DNA from: Marisa cornuarietis
Lineage: Eukaryota > Mollusca > Gastropoda > Architaenioglossa > Ampullariidae
Reading direction: 5' to 3'
Length of the DNA stretch: 64,000 nt
NCBI GenBank assembly: GCA_004794655.1
Contig: SMMW01000619.1
Coordinates: forward strand, 1,822,501-1,886,500
The notes below the pieces were generated by a model that ran no database searches, was not told the origin of the DNA, and saw only the letters and a program-made list of their open reading frames with translations. Made by a program: the position numbers and the translations under genes. Shown here in pieces: positions 36,249 through 47,690 of this stretch (position 1 is the stretch's first letter; every line of letters starts with the position of its first letter).

Positions 36249-37916
36249 TTATCTGAGCTGGCGCAGAGGTGGGAGAGGAGAACCACGACCTGGTGGAGGC
36301 AAGCGGATAGGCATTTCCATCTCCACAAAGAGAGAGAAGTGGTCAGATGGTATGTGAGGATTTGGGCAGCCAAGAATCTTGTTCTGCCAGAACCACTCCT
36401 CATCGTATGGCCCAAGCATTCCCAAGACATTCAGATGATCCCTTGAATAGAAGATGTAGTCGATGATTCCTGTGAAGTTATGTGTGAAATATGTGGCTGG
36501 CAAAATGTCATTGTAGGCACGTGCAAGCCGGAAGTTGTGGTATACGTGGTCCTTGTCACCATTGCTCATCTTCTTCATACAGTGATCATACTCCTTGTCC
36601 TTGAAATCTTCATGGTTTACAGCAACTCGTCCATTTGTAAGGAATTCTATCACTCCTGAGTCTGGCAGCGAGTTCAGATCACCACAGAAAAGGAAAGGAA
36701 TTGAGTTGCAGTCATATGGGCCTGGGAAAGGCAGCGTGTACTTTCTGGTGGCTTCGTCTACAAAACGCTGCAACTCCCCCATCAGCATCATGGTTTGTAC
36801 GAGCTTCACATCACTGAAATAAGGGTTCCAGTGGAGGTGGACTGTGCAAACCAGCAGCAGCTGCCGCGTGTGAGGCTGAGGGGGCATGCCGTTTTCAAAG
36901 ATGGGAGGTTTGGTCTCCAGCAGCGCCGCCAGCCCGATGTTGTCTTTTGTCATGACGCGGTTGAGCATGTCGTGTGACCCTGCAGCGTTGGCCATCGCCA
37001 ACTGGTTCAACTCCACCAGCTTTTCTTCTAGTAAGGTAAACTTGGCCTTCTTGAAGAAGATGGCACAGCCGTCAACACGCTTGCGTTCCTGCTCTCTCAT
37101 GGTGCGCGCGCGAGACTTTGGCGAGAAGATGCCGTCGTAGCCTTCCCGCTGGAGTTGTGGTAGGAAGAAGTTAAAGAACTGGTCCGTCTCCACCTCCTGT
37201 AAGCTGATGATGTCGCCGTTGAGGGCGCGAATTTCGTTCAGGATACCCATCTTGCGGTACTCCCAGTTGAGCGCCCACCCCGGGCAGTGGCCGTACTTTT
37301 GCCGGGTGCAGTACTTGTCACACAGCACGTTGTAGCACATCATGCTGAAGATGGCTGAAGGACATGTTGTGTCTGGATGGGCTGCCACATTCCACTGCCT
37401 CTGCGGTGGCGCTGTTGTTGTGACTGGCAAATTATCCAGCATGTAAGTAAGTAGCTTGTGTGTTCCACCAGGTTCATTATAGATGTTTAACAGTTCTTGT
37501 GAGAGGGGATTCCCTGTCAAGCCCAGGGTCTGCAGACGGAAGAGCCTGCCAAGCTCAAATGGCAAAAAGCGGAAGCGATTGTAGTTAAGTTGCAAAACCC
37601 TCAGGTTTTGAAGGTCTCCCAGCTCAGCAGGTAAACTGCGCAGTCTATTGGAGGACAGGTCCAAGTATGACAAGTGGACTAACTGGCAAATGTAGGGAGG
37701 CAGTCGAACAAGGTTGATGTCATTGAGGTGCAGAATGGTTATGTGCTGAAAGTGCCAAACCTCTGGGCACAAATTGTGCACAGTGCCTGAGATCTCCAGC
37801 TCATCCCAAGCTGAGCGATATTCATTTACATTTACATCAGCAGCAGACATAATGGTATACTCTCTACGTGGTGTGGGTGACTTGTACTTTCCTCTCGGCA
37901 TGGTAGAAACATGCAT
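36249..37916 (-). CDS. CNOT6: CCR4-NOT deadenylase catalytic subunit CNOT6/CNOT6L-type, copy 1
   Basis: A 555-aa uninterrupted coding sequence. Residues about 50-140 hold leucine-rich repeats (LHLNDINL, LDLSSNRLRSLPAELG, LQLNYNRF), the platform that docks to the CNOT1 scaffold through CNOT7/8. Residues about 188-532 are the endonuclease/exonuclease/phosphatase nuclease domain. All catalytic positions are present: N196 in MCYNVLCDKY, E241 in SLQEVE, D413 and N415 in CGDLNSLPDSG, D486 in IIDYIF, and H526 in IPSDHFSLF. It removes mRNA poly(A) tails in the cytoplasm. The ATG at 37916 lies five codons before MPRGKYKSP, the spacing seen in vertebrate homologues. Length and order match the family. 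The CDS has no introns, but a splice acceptor (tgattttcag) lies at about 37989 in the leader. The CNOT6/CNOT6L split is vertebrate-specific, so the symbol means the family. Confidence 0.93.
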   Translation of the reverse strand: MHVSTMPRGKYKSPTPRREYTIMSAADVNVNEYRSAWDELEISGTVHNLCPEVWHFQHITILHLNDINLVRLPPYICQLVHLSYLDLSSNRLRSLPAELGDLQNLRVLQLNYNRFRFLPFELGRLFRLQTLGLTGNPLSQELLNIYNEPGGTHKLLTYMLDNLPVTTTAPPQRQWNVAAHPDTTCPSAIFSMMCYNVLCDKYCTRQKYGHCPGWALNWEYRKMGILNEIRALNGDIISLQEVETDQFFNFFLPQLQREGYDGIFSPKSRARTMREQERKRVDGCAIFFKKAKFTLLEEKLVELNQLAMANAAGSHDMLNRVMTKDNIGLAALLETKPPIFENGMPPQPHTRQLLLVCTVHLHWNPYFSDVKLVQTMMLMGELQRFVDEATRKYTLPFPGPYDCNSIPFLFCGDLNSLPDSGVIEFLTNGRVAVNHEDFKDKEYDHCMKKMSNGDKDHVYHNFRLARAYNDILPATYFTHNFTGIIDYIFYSRDHLNVLGMLGPYDEEWFWQNKILGCPNPHIPSDHFSLFVEMEMPIRLPPPGRGSPLPPLRQLR

Positions 37917-38581
37917 GGTATCGATACACTGCAGATATCAGAGAGAAACTGACTGAGTTCTTGAGAGTCAGCAGTTACAGGCTTTGCCCTGAAAATCAAC
38001 AAACAAAAACATACAATACACATTCAAAACCTTAAACCTGTCCAAACATATACTATTATATCTTAACTACCCCCCCGTCCACATTTTATAATAAAAAACT
38101 CCTAAACAAAACAAAGCACGGTACTGTGCCTTACAATAACATTCTACACAACACTCTCCTATACTACATATACTTCAAATTTATATGTTAACAACTCCTA
38201 CCCCACTGGCACGTGGTAACCACGTGCTATTTTCTTATTCCCATTAATTAAAACCGTTTTACAAAATGATTCATATTACCACATCAACATTTTCCACTCA
38301 AAAACATCAAACCACAAATAAAAGATCCCACAATGAAACACATTACATTCATGACAACTTTTAAAAATGAATCAAGGTAAAGAGAGAACTAACACAAGAT
38401 TCAAGGAGAGTTTTGTTGAGTCTTAAAAAGGCAAGAATTTGGAGAGTTTACAGAGCACGGGTTCAATGCTTATCTGTAACCTATCAAACTAAATGTAATT
38501 TTATGGTTACTTCTGAGAAGATACGTAGAACTTGTTTTTTACTTGGCACTTTTATGCTGCTTATTTGTCTCTTACTTTGAT

Positions 38582-38655
<74 letters not shown>

Positions 38656-38917
38656 GTTGATAGAAATACACAAAACTTCATCAAGATATTCATTTACACA
38701 TAGAGATGTTTGTTTATTTTCAATTGTCACTTGTATTGTTTGACAGAAAGCGCAGCAACTCATGATGCTACAGATCTCTTGTTCAAATCATAATTATATC
38801 ATCAATGTACTGTTTGTATGTTCCATTGTAAAAGTAGCTGACTAGGAAATGCGATATCAGCAGTCGGGTGGACACTGTATGCAGGCACCTTGAACTGCGC
38901 GCGTGTACACACCCTCA

Positions 38918-38950
<33 letters not shown>

Positions 38951-39240
38951 TAGCAAACACTGATGTGTAAGGGCATGTCAAAATAAGAGTAGGAAGAACT
39001 TTACCTTGTATGTAAGTAGACGGACCTCTTGAAGCAAGAGAAACAAATTTTGTTTGCAGAACGGACCTCTCTCGTGTGAGATCTGAGAAATATAACAAAA
39101 CGGGAAATTGCCCCGCACTTGTATAACAAGTCCCGCCAAACTAGAAAACAAACTTTAACCAGTCCAATAGCTTGCGCAAAGGGTCAAGCCGGTGTTTAAC
39201 CAATCAAACGACAGATGGACAGCGTGGGTACAGCACCCTT
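37917..39240 (-). promoter_or_regulatory. Leader intron, putative first exon and promoter of CNOT6 copy 1
   Basis: Reading on the minus strand from the start codon upstream: a 5' UTR segment 37917-37988 begins after a strong acceptor (pyrimidine-rich, ending TTGATTTTCAG). A plausible donor (ACAAG then gtaaag) is at 38999-39004, giving a candidate noncoding first exon from about 39005 to 39100. CCAAT boxes lie at about 39164 and 39199. The roughly 1-kb intron contains the (CA)n run at 38582-38651. The region is duplicated with copy 2. Exon and promoter limits are inferred from sequence alone. Confidence 0.45.
38582..38651 (+). repeat. (CA)n microsatellite
   Basis: A 70-bp uninterrupted AC run within the inferred leader intron of CNOT6 copy 1. 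It is the counterpart of 53723-53779 in the second block. A second AC run lies at about 38932-38950. Confidence 0.95.
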
Positions 39241-42200
39241 ATGACGTCATGAGCAGGACAGGGTGGAGATGGGAGACAATCCAGTCCTCAAGCGATTAGT
39301 TGAAACATGAGAACAAAAGGGGAAGACAGTCACCGAGCGCCCCCCCCCCACCCCGCTGGCTTGATAACCGACCTCGTAATTAGCGGGGTGAACGTTATAG
39401 GTGAGTGACAGGTGAGTGACAGGTGACATCAGGGTCACGCCTTCAAACCGAGTATTTCCTGTCTCCTCATTAGGTGGTAGATTCTCAAGGGCAGAGCGCT
39501 GCGGGTGCATAACACAAGGCCGGGTAGTTACATCACGGTGGCTGGAGACGACGAGGAGGGGGATTATTTCTCATGCCATCGCTAAAGCCGCGAAATATGG
39601 CGATCAACAGGTGTCCAGTCCTTATGACGTGGATTAAGTTTTTGAAAATGTCTCACACTTTTTCCGATTCAGCTTTAGATATTAAACTGCGCCTATAAGA
39701 TATTGTAATTTGATAGACACGTAAAAAATTTAGATAAATAAATTAATGGGAAAGGAAAGATAGAAAGCACAATAAAAGTCAGATCTTAACTCGATAAACA
39801 TAAACTCGATAAAAAAAATAAAGAGCACCTCTTTCTATCAGGTCTACAGAGTGATTGAGCTGAACTTATTTACCAACAAGAAAACGCCCTCTCTCCACCC
39901 TTTCCCTATCTCTCAATCTCTCTCTCTCAAAACAAACAAACAAGTAAGCAAGCAATCTCAGTATTTAAGGAGAAGAAAGTGTTAATTTATAACTGACTGA
40001 ATTCTTTCATTCTGATCAACAAACAAGTAAGCAAACAACCAAACAACCAAACAAAAAACAAACAAATGCAATAGCGGTTTGTGAACATTAGCATCTTGTA
40101 TTTCTGGTGTCTGACCGTAATCGTGAGCAAGCAGCCACCACCTCCCTCTTCCTCAAGGTTGACTGCAAGAAACCGAGCATCTTCAAGAAAGGAGCACTGT
40201 ACCAAAGAGTGATTGCATGTATACTATAAAATATACTTATATACAATACGATCAAAAGCGTTTTACATGAGTCAGTAATATCGACAGATGAAGAATCTGG
40301 TATAGAGGAAAATAATTACAGTGTGCACGACCCCATGCCCGCGGTTGATTTTGAAAAAATACTTTGACTATTATAATATTTACTTTCAATAAAATTTTAA
40401 CTGTGGGAATAACATGTGAGGACTTGTTCCACAAGTCAAGTGATTTGTGTGAGTTGACGACATCCAATGACTAACATAATGCTGAACCAGGAACAACGTG
40501 GCAGGGTGGAGGTGGGAGACCCTCCAGTCCTCAATTGCTTAATTAAAAAATCAAAGGACGAAAAAGGAAGACAGTCACCGAGCGCCCCCTCCCCTGGTGT
40601 GAGCACCTTCCTGGTCAGTAGCGAGGTGTTGGCACTAATCCGTCATAGGTGGGTGAACACTGCTCACCTAGTCTTTGTTGTTCACAAATGAGATGGATGA
40701 AGGTCAAGGGCTGAGTGGACCACCTTGCGGGATAGTTACATCATGATCGTGCAACAGCTCAAGCTCAAGGCCAATCTTTCAAGTGGTCCTCTCGGTGGAC
40801 TAAGTTTTGAAAATGAACCACATTGTTTCCCGATTCAGCGACAACTAAAATGAACCTCTTAGTTAGATATTTCAATTCGATAAACACGTCAGACATTTGG
40901 GGTAGATGAAATAGAAGATGAAATAGCTAATAGAAGATCAATTAATCAATCCTCTTCGTAAAGCCTCAAACAGAGCCCGCCACTGATGTCGATCGGCTGA
41001 AACTCGCTCCAGGCGACCCCATGTCCAGCCCTTTCCTTTCATCTCACTTTCCATTGTTCTTCTCCAGGTTTCCTTTGGGCAGCCTTCGTTTTCGTCGCCG
41101 TCTGGAGTCCATCGTAGGAAGAATGGACAATAAAACTCAAAAGTTCACAAGAAAAAAGAGCACCCTCTTGATGAGGAGTAGGAGGGTGAGCATTTCTCAC
41201 CCCCTCGCTAACACCACCGCAATTATCTGCGCAATATGGCGATCTACAGGTGTCCGGGTGGCGCTAACCAACGACCACTTTCATGTTGAGTCCCTGTACA
41301 TCAAGATCAATCTTTCATGTAGCCCTCGCTGTGAATTAAGTTTTGAAAATGTTCCACATTTTGCTTTAAATAAAATGCACCTGTTAGATATTTCAATTCG
41401 ACAAACACGTCAAACACTTGGTGTCGATGAATAAGCAAATGGAGGAGGTAATGTAGAAATGACAATAAAACTCAGAAAAAGAAAAAGAGCACCCTTTCTT
41501 TCTTCTTTCTATCAGGTTGGCTGAGAGGTTGAGTGATATTGGCAGTATATGTCAGAGTGCCCGTCTAAAAACTAAAATGAATGGAGAATTTTTTTTAACT
41601 TTATTTACCAAAAAACCAACTCTCTTTCTTTACTCGTATTCCATCTCTCTCTCTCTTATCATTAACAACAAAAATACAAGTATTTTGTTAAACTCAAAGT
41701 ATCATCAAACGGGTTTAACTAAGTCAGTAATATCGGGAGATGATTTATCTGGGATATACGAAAAAAACCATAGTGTACACGCCTCATGCCCACGGTAGAT
41801 TTTGAAAAGTATAAAAGTATGAAAAGAATAACACGTGAGGACTTTTTTTTTTTTACACAAGGGAAGACAGTCACCGAGCGCCCCGCAAGTGTCATCACCG
41901 TCCTCGTCATTAACGAGGTGTTGCCACTACTCTATCAGGTGAGTTACAGATGAGGTCAGGTCCCTGACCTCCCACCAAGTTTTTCCTGTTCACTCACTAG
42001 GTGGCTGATTGTCAAGGGCAGAGCACTGCGAGTGTCGAAGACCTTGGTGGGTAGTTACATCACGACGGCTCCGGAGTAGGAGGAGGAGGGGGAAGTTAAT
42101 AATGCTCGTACCCTTCCTGATGCCTACACAATTAATCTGCACAAAATGGCGATCTACAGGTGTCCGTCCAGGTGGCGCTACATTATGTAGAAAGGACAAT

Positions 42201-43248
42201 AAAACTCAAAAGTTCGTTAGAAAAAGAACATCTTTTATTTTTTCTATCAGGTTTGCCGAGAGGTTGAGCGGTGCTTGCTGTATATGTCAGACTGGCTGTC
42301 AAAAACTAAAATGAATAGAAAACGAGAAGCTTTTTTTTTAAACATAATTACTAACGACAACCCTCTTTCTTTAGGCACATCACATCTCTCTCTCTCTTTC
42401 TCTCGCTCTCTCTCTTTCTCTCTCTCTCTTAAACAAGAGCTAAACTAAAATAGCAGTTTGGGAAAATCAGAATTTTTTAATTTCTTGTGTCTGACCGTAA
42501 TTAGCAACCAGCCAGCTCCCTCTCTCTGCCCCCTTTTCTCTCTCTCTTTCTCAAGGTTGACTGCAAGAAACCGTGCATCTTCAAGAAAGGAACACTGTAA
42601 AAGAGTGATTGCATGTATACTATAAAATATACTTATATACAATACGATCAAAAGCGTGTTACATGAGTCAGTCTAAAAACTAAAATGAACGGAGAAAAAA
42701 ATTTTTGTTTACCTTAATTACCAACAAACCAACCCTCTTTCTTTACCCGTATTCCATCTCTCTCTCTTATAATAAACAACAAAAACTCAAGAGGGGTTTC
42801 GGAACAGCAAATTTTTTTATTTGTTATGTCTGACCATAATCATCAACAAGCAGCTCTCTCTCTCTCTCTCTCTCTCTTTCTATCGGCCTCCTTTTCAGTA
42901 TTGACCGCAAGAAACGGCCCAACTCAAAAACTTTCTCGAACAAATGTTTTTTCTTAATTAATATCCGAAGATATTTTGTTAAACTCAAAAAGTAGCATCA
43001 AACGGGTTTAAATAAGTCAGTAATATCGGGAGATGATTTATCTGGCAAATACGCAAAAAATCACAGTGCACACGGCCTCATGCCCACGGTAGATTTTGAA
43101 AAGTATTTGATTGCTGTAATAGTTACTGTCAAAAAAGTTGAGAATAACACGTGAGGACTTTTTTTTTTTTACACAAGGGACGACAGTCACCGAGAGCCCC
43201 GCAAGTGTCATCATCGTCCTCGTCATTAACGAGGTGTTGTCAGGGGGA
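39240..43248 (+). repeat. Tandem 1.2-1.3 kb repeat array C
   Basis: The anchor GAAGACAGTCACCGAGCGCC (or a close variant) occurs near 39325, 40569, 41863 and 43178, giving periods of about 1244, 1294 and 1315 bp. Each unit then has a hairpin such as CCTCGTCATTAACGAGG, 'ggcgatctacaggtgtccg', 'ggacaataaaactcaaaag', a CT-rich microsatellite, and 'cctcatgcccacggtagat'. LINE 3'-end remnants (about 40941-41110) are embedded. Short recurrent frames (for example 42009-42314) are not supported as genes. Confidence 0.8.
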
Positions 43249-43291
43249 CTGCGGGGCTGTCACGTGACAGTAAGGTATAAATTGGAGTTAG

Positions 43292-44262
43292 TTCCCTTTT
43301 ATGTAGTAAGACGCAGGGCAAAAAGTTCGATCCCTGTATGACTAGTCGCACCTCTTCTCTCTGAAGCCTTTTTTTGGTCGAAGGGAGACAACTTTACTCA
43401 TTTCCTAAAACCTGTGAGTTATCTCTCGTGATTGTGACATCGAGATGAAAATTTCCCCTTCCTTCCACTCTCAGTTCCCAGTTTGGACATCAGTGGCAAA
43501 AGAAAAGCATAAGTGAAAAATGATTAATTAAATGCAAAGGACGAGTCCAACCCCGGGTAGAAAACGCCCCAGCAAAGAAACAAAATTCTTACTGCGTTTC
43601 TTTCTTGTTAACAATCATACAGAGATAGCTTTGTCGACAAAAGAGGAAAACTAAATTATTTTTTCAAAAGACGAGATCGATTTCAGTTCCAGCCACTGAT
43701 AGATGAGTCCTAGTGTGATAATGACCAGGAAGGTGCTCACACCAGGGGAGGGGGGGGGCTCGGTGACTGTCTTCCCTTTTCGTCCTTTGATATTTTTAAT
43801 TAAACAATTGAAGACTGGAGGGTCTCCCACCTCCACCCAGCCACATTGTTCCTGGTTCAACATTACATCAGTCAGTGGATGTCGTCAACTGACACAAATG
43901 ACTTGACTTGTGTAACAAGTCCTCACATGTTATTCCCACAGTTAAAATTTGATTGACAGTAAATATTACATTAAAGGCTTTTGTTCAAAATCTACCGCGG
44001 GCATGGGGTTCTGCACACTGTAATTATTTTCGTATATACTAGATTCTTCATCTGTCGAGGGTTTTGTAACGAACTTTTGAGTTCTATTGTCCTTTCTAAA
44101 TAATGTAGCGCCACCTGGACGGACACCTGTAGATCGCCATTTTTCGCAGATTAAATGTGGAGGCATCAGGAAGGGTACAAGCATTATTAACTTCCCCCTC
44201 ATTCTCCTAATCAGGAGCCGTTGAGCGGTCGTGATGCAACTATCCCGCAAGGTCTTCGACAC
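43292..44262 (-). repeat. R2-derived flank and inverted repeat-unit fragment
   Basis: The reverse complement of about 15206-16182: the terminal piece 'ttcccttttatgtag', the internally deleted R2 sequence, then an inverted partial 1.2-kb unit. It ends at 'cacctaatgagtgaac', exactly where the right minisatellite array starts. The first 640 bp recur at 59733-60377. Confidence 0.7.
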
Positions 44263-44263
44263 C

Positions 44264-44617
44264 CGCAGTGCTCTGCCCTTGACAATCAGCCACCTAATGA
44301 GTGAACACTAGGGTGGGCAGACTTTAGGATGAGCAGACACTAGGATGGGCAGACTTTATGGTGAGCAGACACTAGGATAAGCATTCACTAGGGTGAGCAG
44401 ACACTAGGATGAGCATTCACTAGGGTGAGCAGACACTAGGGTAAGCAGACTTTAGGGTGAGCAGAAACTAGGGTGAGCAGACGTTAGCGTGAGCAAACAC
44501 TAGGGTGGGCAGACTTTAGGGTGAGCAGACACCAGGGTGAGCAGACACCAGGTTGAGCAGACTTTAGGGTGAGCAGACTTGAGGGTGAGCAGACACTAGG
44601 GTGAGCAGACTTTAGGG
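44264..44617 (+). repeat. 16-bp minisatellite, right array
   Basis: About 22 units of the same TAGGGTGAGCAGACAC-type repeat as 34745-35204, in the same orientation. The CNOT6 block therefore looks like an insertion or expansion within one array. Confidence 0.92.
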
Positions 44618-44619
44618 GT

Positions 44620-45537
44620 TTTAGGTTTGTGTGAGACGGTTTGACTAAATCTGTCTCTCGTTACCCAGCAAACAGAACTACTTGCTTTACCGTGGTATGC
44701 AAAAGTTGTGGTGATTGAGATCAAGAAAAGAGATTTCAACATACTACGCTGAAAACAAAGAGAATCATTTACGTTTTTCAAAATGAAATATCCATATCAT
44801 GCAGAGCAATATGCACTATTTACAGGTATGAGATCGCATCTCTCAAAGTTAATGTTTAGCTTACTGGTGACGTAGGGGATAGTTGCACAACACATTTCTA
44901 ATTTTAAAATATTTTAGGTCTTAACTCTATTTAGATAATCAGTTTAAAGTGCACCACACAATTCTAGAATTTTTAAAACTAAAACTGCTTTAAAGAAGAT
45001 AAAGTTGTTTAAGTCTGACTGTTTTTGTACGCTTTTCTGCAATGCATCAAAATGGCTAAGAAGAGATGTTGCTTCTTTAGAACAGTTTTAAGATTCAGAA
45101 ACGTGTTGTGCAACTAACCCCTGGACTCTTCTCATCACTGAGATTTGATTTCAGCAAGATGATTGACAGCTATTTAATTTTTTCTACGGTACCAGGCCAC
45201 TCACTTTGAGCAACACAGATTCCATCTAATTATTTTAAAATTCCATTGTTGCAGGCATGGTTTTACTTTCCTATTTGTACAACAATGAAGTTGATGTTTG
45301 GTTTAAAGGTAAGAGATAACCCGTGTTGCTTCTTCTGGCAACCCTCGCGCTAAAGCTCAATAATCTCACGTTGTATTTGCAAAGATTGTGTTCATGTCTG
45401 TTGTTTACTGTCAACGGAAGTCGCTCTGTACAACATCGTCGATAAAACATAAAGCTCAAACGATCGACAAAATCATATTTAGAGAGATTTAGTCCTGACG
45501 ACCTCCAGGCTGTCTCAGAGTTACTGACCATTTGATC
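44620..45537. other. Interval upstream of the plus-strand lectin pseudogene
   Basis: No gene was seen. The segment TTTAGTCCTGACGACC just before the start codon is shared with about 50262-50280, so it is part of the family 5' region. Confidence 0.45.
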
Positions 45538-47380
45538 ATGAAACATCAATGTCTTGCGATGTCAGCTTGCGTTCTTGTTTTTATCTTTTGCCAGCAGCAC
45601 ATTTACAGTATGTATGTTTTCAAAAGCAGCCAGTGGGAGAAATCAAGGAGTAAAATGTTGCTCAACATAACTCAGGTGAGAGCGAGGTCCCGGTCACGGA
45701 CTCAGTGCGCAGCTCAGTGTATGGCGACAGTCGCATGTTCCAGGTTCTGTCACAACATGCTCACCCTGACTTGTTTCCTTGACCACAGTGTGTCATCAGA
45801 CTCTGGACAAGACAGTGCTGATGGTACCAACTGCTTTACTAGGGTAAAAAGTAAGTTAAACGAATGCTTAAGGATTTACTTTTTTTTCGATTTTCAGGTA
45901 ATCGTTTTTGAGTTCCTTTGAATATCGTAGAAAAACACATTTGTTTTCATTTTAGCTAAGGTTTTTCCTGTATGTAAAATGTATGTTTCTATCCATTATT
46001 AAAATGCTTTTGATTAAAAAGTAAGAGATAACCACTCGGTCTGGTTATGGAGCGTGTTAGGTAGCCGATGATGTAGACTAGCGCCGATGAAATAATTATA
46101 TCAACATACAGAAAGTTCCTTCAAACATATTCAAAGATTTCTCTGAATGTTCTTACCACCTCACTGAAAAGAGCAAGTGTATGTTTGTTAAGGTATGATC
46201 AGACTATAGGCAGCATCATCAGTATGTTGACTAATTTCATCACCTCTGTGTTACAGACACGTGTGAAACAGTTATGATCATGTGTTCACCTTTCACTGTC
46301 TAAAACACTAGTAACTGGTATTTTCTCCGTTTCCTCAGGTTCCTGTGCAGCCAGTCAGGGCTACAGTCTGTACAGCAGTCGTTGTCTCAAACTAACCACC
46401 AGCCCCCTGACCTACTGGTCAGCGAGAGACCGCTGTGCTTCAGAGGGAGGCCACCTGTACTACATCAAGAATGTTTACCAGGACTTGAACCCACTGACAT
46501 CCCTGATCTTTCAAAACCAGAGTAAGTTGCGAGAAGAGAGCTTGGCATGGATGTGTTATGCTATGCAGGGATGAATCATTCTGTTTATCGACACAAACCA
46601 GAAGGTCAGAGCTAGAAAGACTATGATTTTCCATCCGTGACATCACTGAGCTTAGAACATGGCAGCAAAAATGCCCTTGTCTCGTGATACAAGCAAATAT
46701 TTACTGAACATTGCGATTCCAGCCAACAAACCGTCAGACATCGGTAGGCAGGTGAGGAAGTCAGGTCCAAATATTCCCCAGTTTCAGACCAGTGGAGTGC
46801 AAGGAGACACGGGAGCACTTTTTTAAATTAAGTTTGAAACGTTTATCATTAATTAAGAAAACGGAGGAGAAATATAGACACAAAACAATGAAATAAAATA
46901 AGCAATGGAAGTGAGCCGAGCTAACTCTTGTTGTTGAGGTTTTCTATGTAATAGTGTTTTATTATTTTAATGGTGTGACGAATGAAGTCTTTATTATAAC
47001 AAAATATTTATTAATATATATTTATAAATCAGAATATATATCTTTCGTTGCATGCAAATAAGACTTTGGGGCATTTTACTAATAAAGATGTGTTAAGCTT
47101 GTTATTACAATAATTTTAATGATAACAGCATCAAAAAGAATGGAATAATTAGATAACATTTCTTTTTCAGCTTCATCGTCCATATGGATCGGTGGGAAAA
47201 AACCGAGAGTTTAGGTGGGGCGACGGATCTCCTTTGTCAAATACTTCGGCAATTTGGCTCCAGGGTGAACCCAACAGCTTCTATGATAGTGGCGAGGACT
47301 GTGTGAGCTTCAAGAATGTTAGTGCAAACGACAACAGATGTAGCGACACATTTTCCTTTGTTTGTGAGATTGACTTTTAG
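45538..47380 (+). pseudogene. PAN-like/C-type lectin gene with frameshifted exon 3
   Basis: Exons 45538-45850 (313 nt) and 46339-46521 (183 nt) are intact. They carry a signal peptide, a PAN-like module (QCAAQC, SRFCHNM, LTCFLD) and a lectin half with CASEGGHLYYI. Exon 3 starts after ttttcag at 47171 and reads SSSIWIGG, then hits TAG at 47212. Compared with the 19908-21780 gene, 11 nt are missing just after WIG (about 47191-47194). The rest of the lectin half (FRWGDGSPL, GEPNS, EDC, FVCEIDF) continues in another frame to 47380. It would make a protein truncated mid-lectin unless an assembly error or unusual splicing is involved. Exon 1 is 9 nt longer than its siblings (an RSRSRT stretch). Confidence 0.78.
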
Positions 47381-47635
47381 TTCTCGTCTTCACAAATCAA
47401 CATTTTGTGTGGACTTGTTTCTCTGCTCTAAACTTTTACATGGCGAGACCCGTCAAACTCCACGTGACTTTAGCGAGAGGTGATTTCTAAGACAAATTAC
47501 TTTACTCCCAATAAAAATATTAAAATAATAATAATATTATTATTATAATAAAATAATAATAAAAATATTATAAAATATTAAAATAATAAAAAAAAAGATT
47601 TTAAAGCATAAACACTATTGCTACAGAAAGTCATG

Positions 47636-47690
<55 letters not shown>

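Larger units (their letters stand above)
35205..43291. mobile_element. Foldback-like block carrying CNOT6, copy 1
   Basis: The ends are inverted repeats. 35205-35247 (CTAACTCCAATTTATAC...CCCGCAG) is mirrored by 43249-43291, and similarity continues inward for about 0.6 kb (35205-35820 against about 42675-43291). Between the arms lie an inner repeat, the CNOT6 gene (minus) and a tandem 1.2-1.3 kb repeat. No transposase was found. The block, plus about 1 kb of R2-derived flank (43292-44262), separates two arrays of one minisatellite. Whether it moved as a unit or grew by duplication is inference. Confidence 0.55.

Noticed and set aside
36209..36430. Small frames antisense or shifted to CNOT6 (also 36595-37140, 51356-52287)
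   Set aside because: Shadows of the conserved CNOT6 coding sequence; no independent evidence.
42009..42314. Recurrent 97-101-codon frames with KWRSTGVRPGGATL (also 15206, 16862 minus, 43966 minus)
   Set aside because: They occur only inside copies of the 1.2-kb repeat, are broken differently between copies, and show no recognised domain.
35205..43291. The CNOT6 block as a classical DNA transposon with transposase
   Set aside because: No transposase or other mobility gene lies between the inverted ends, no target-site duplication is visible, and in three of four places the sequence beyond the 43-bp terminus is also conserved; only a foldback-like or duplication origin is proposed.
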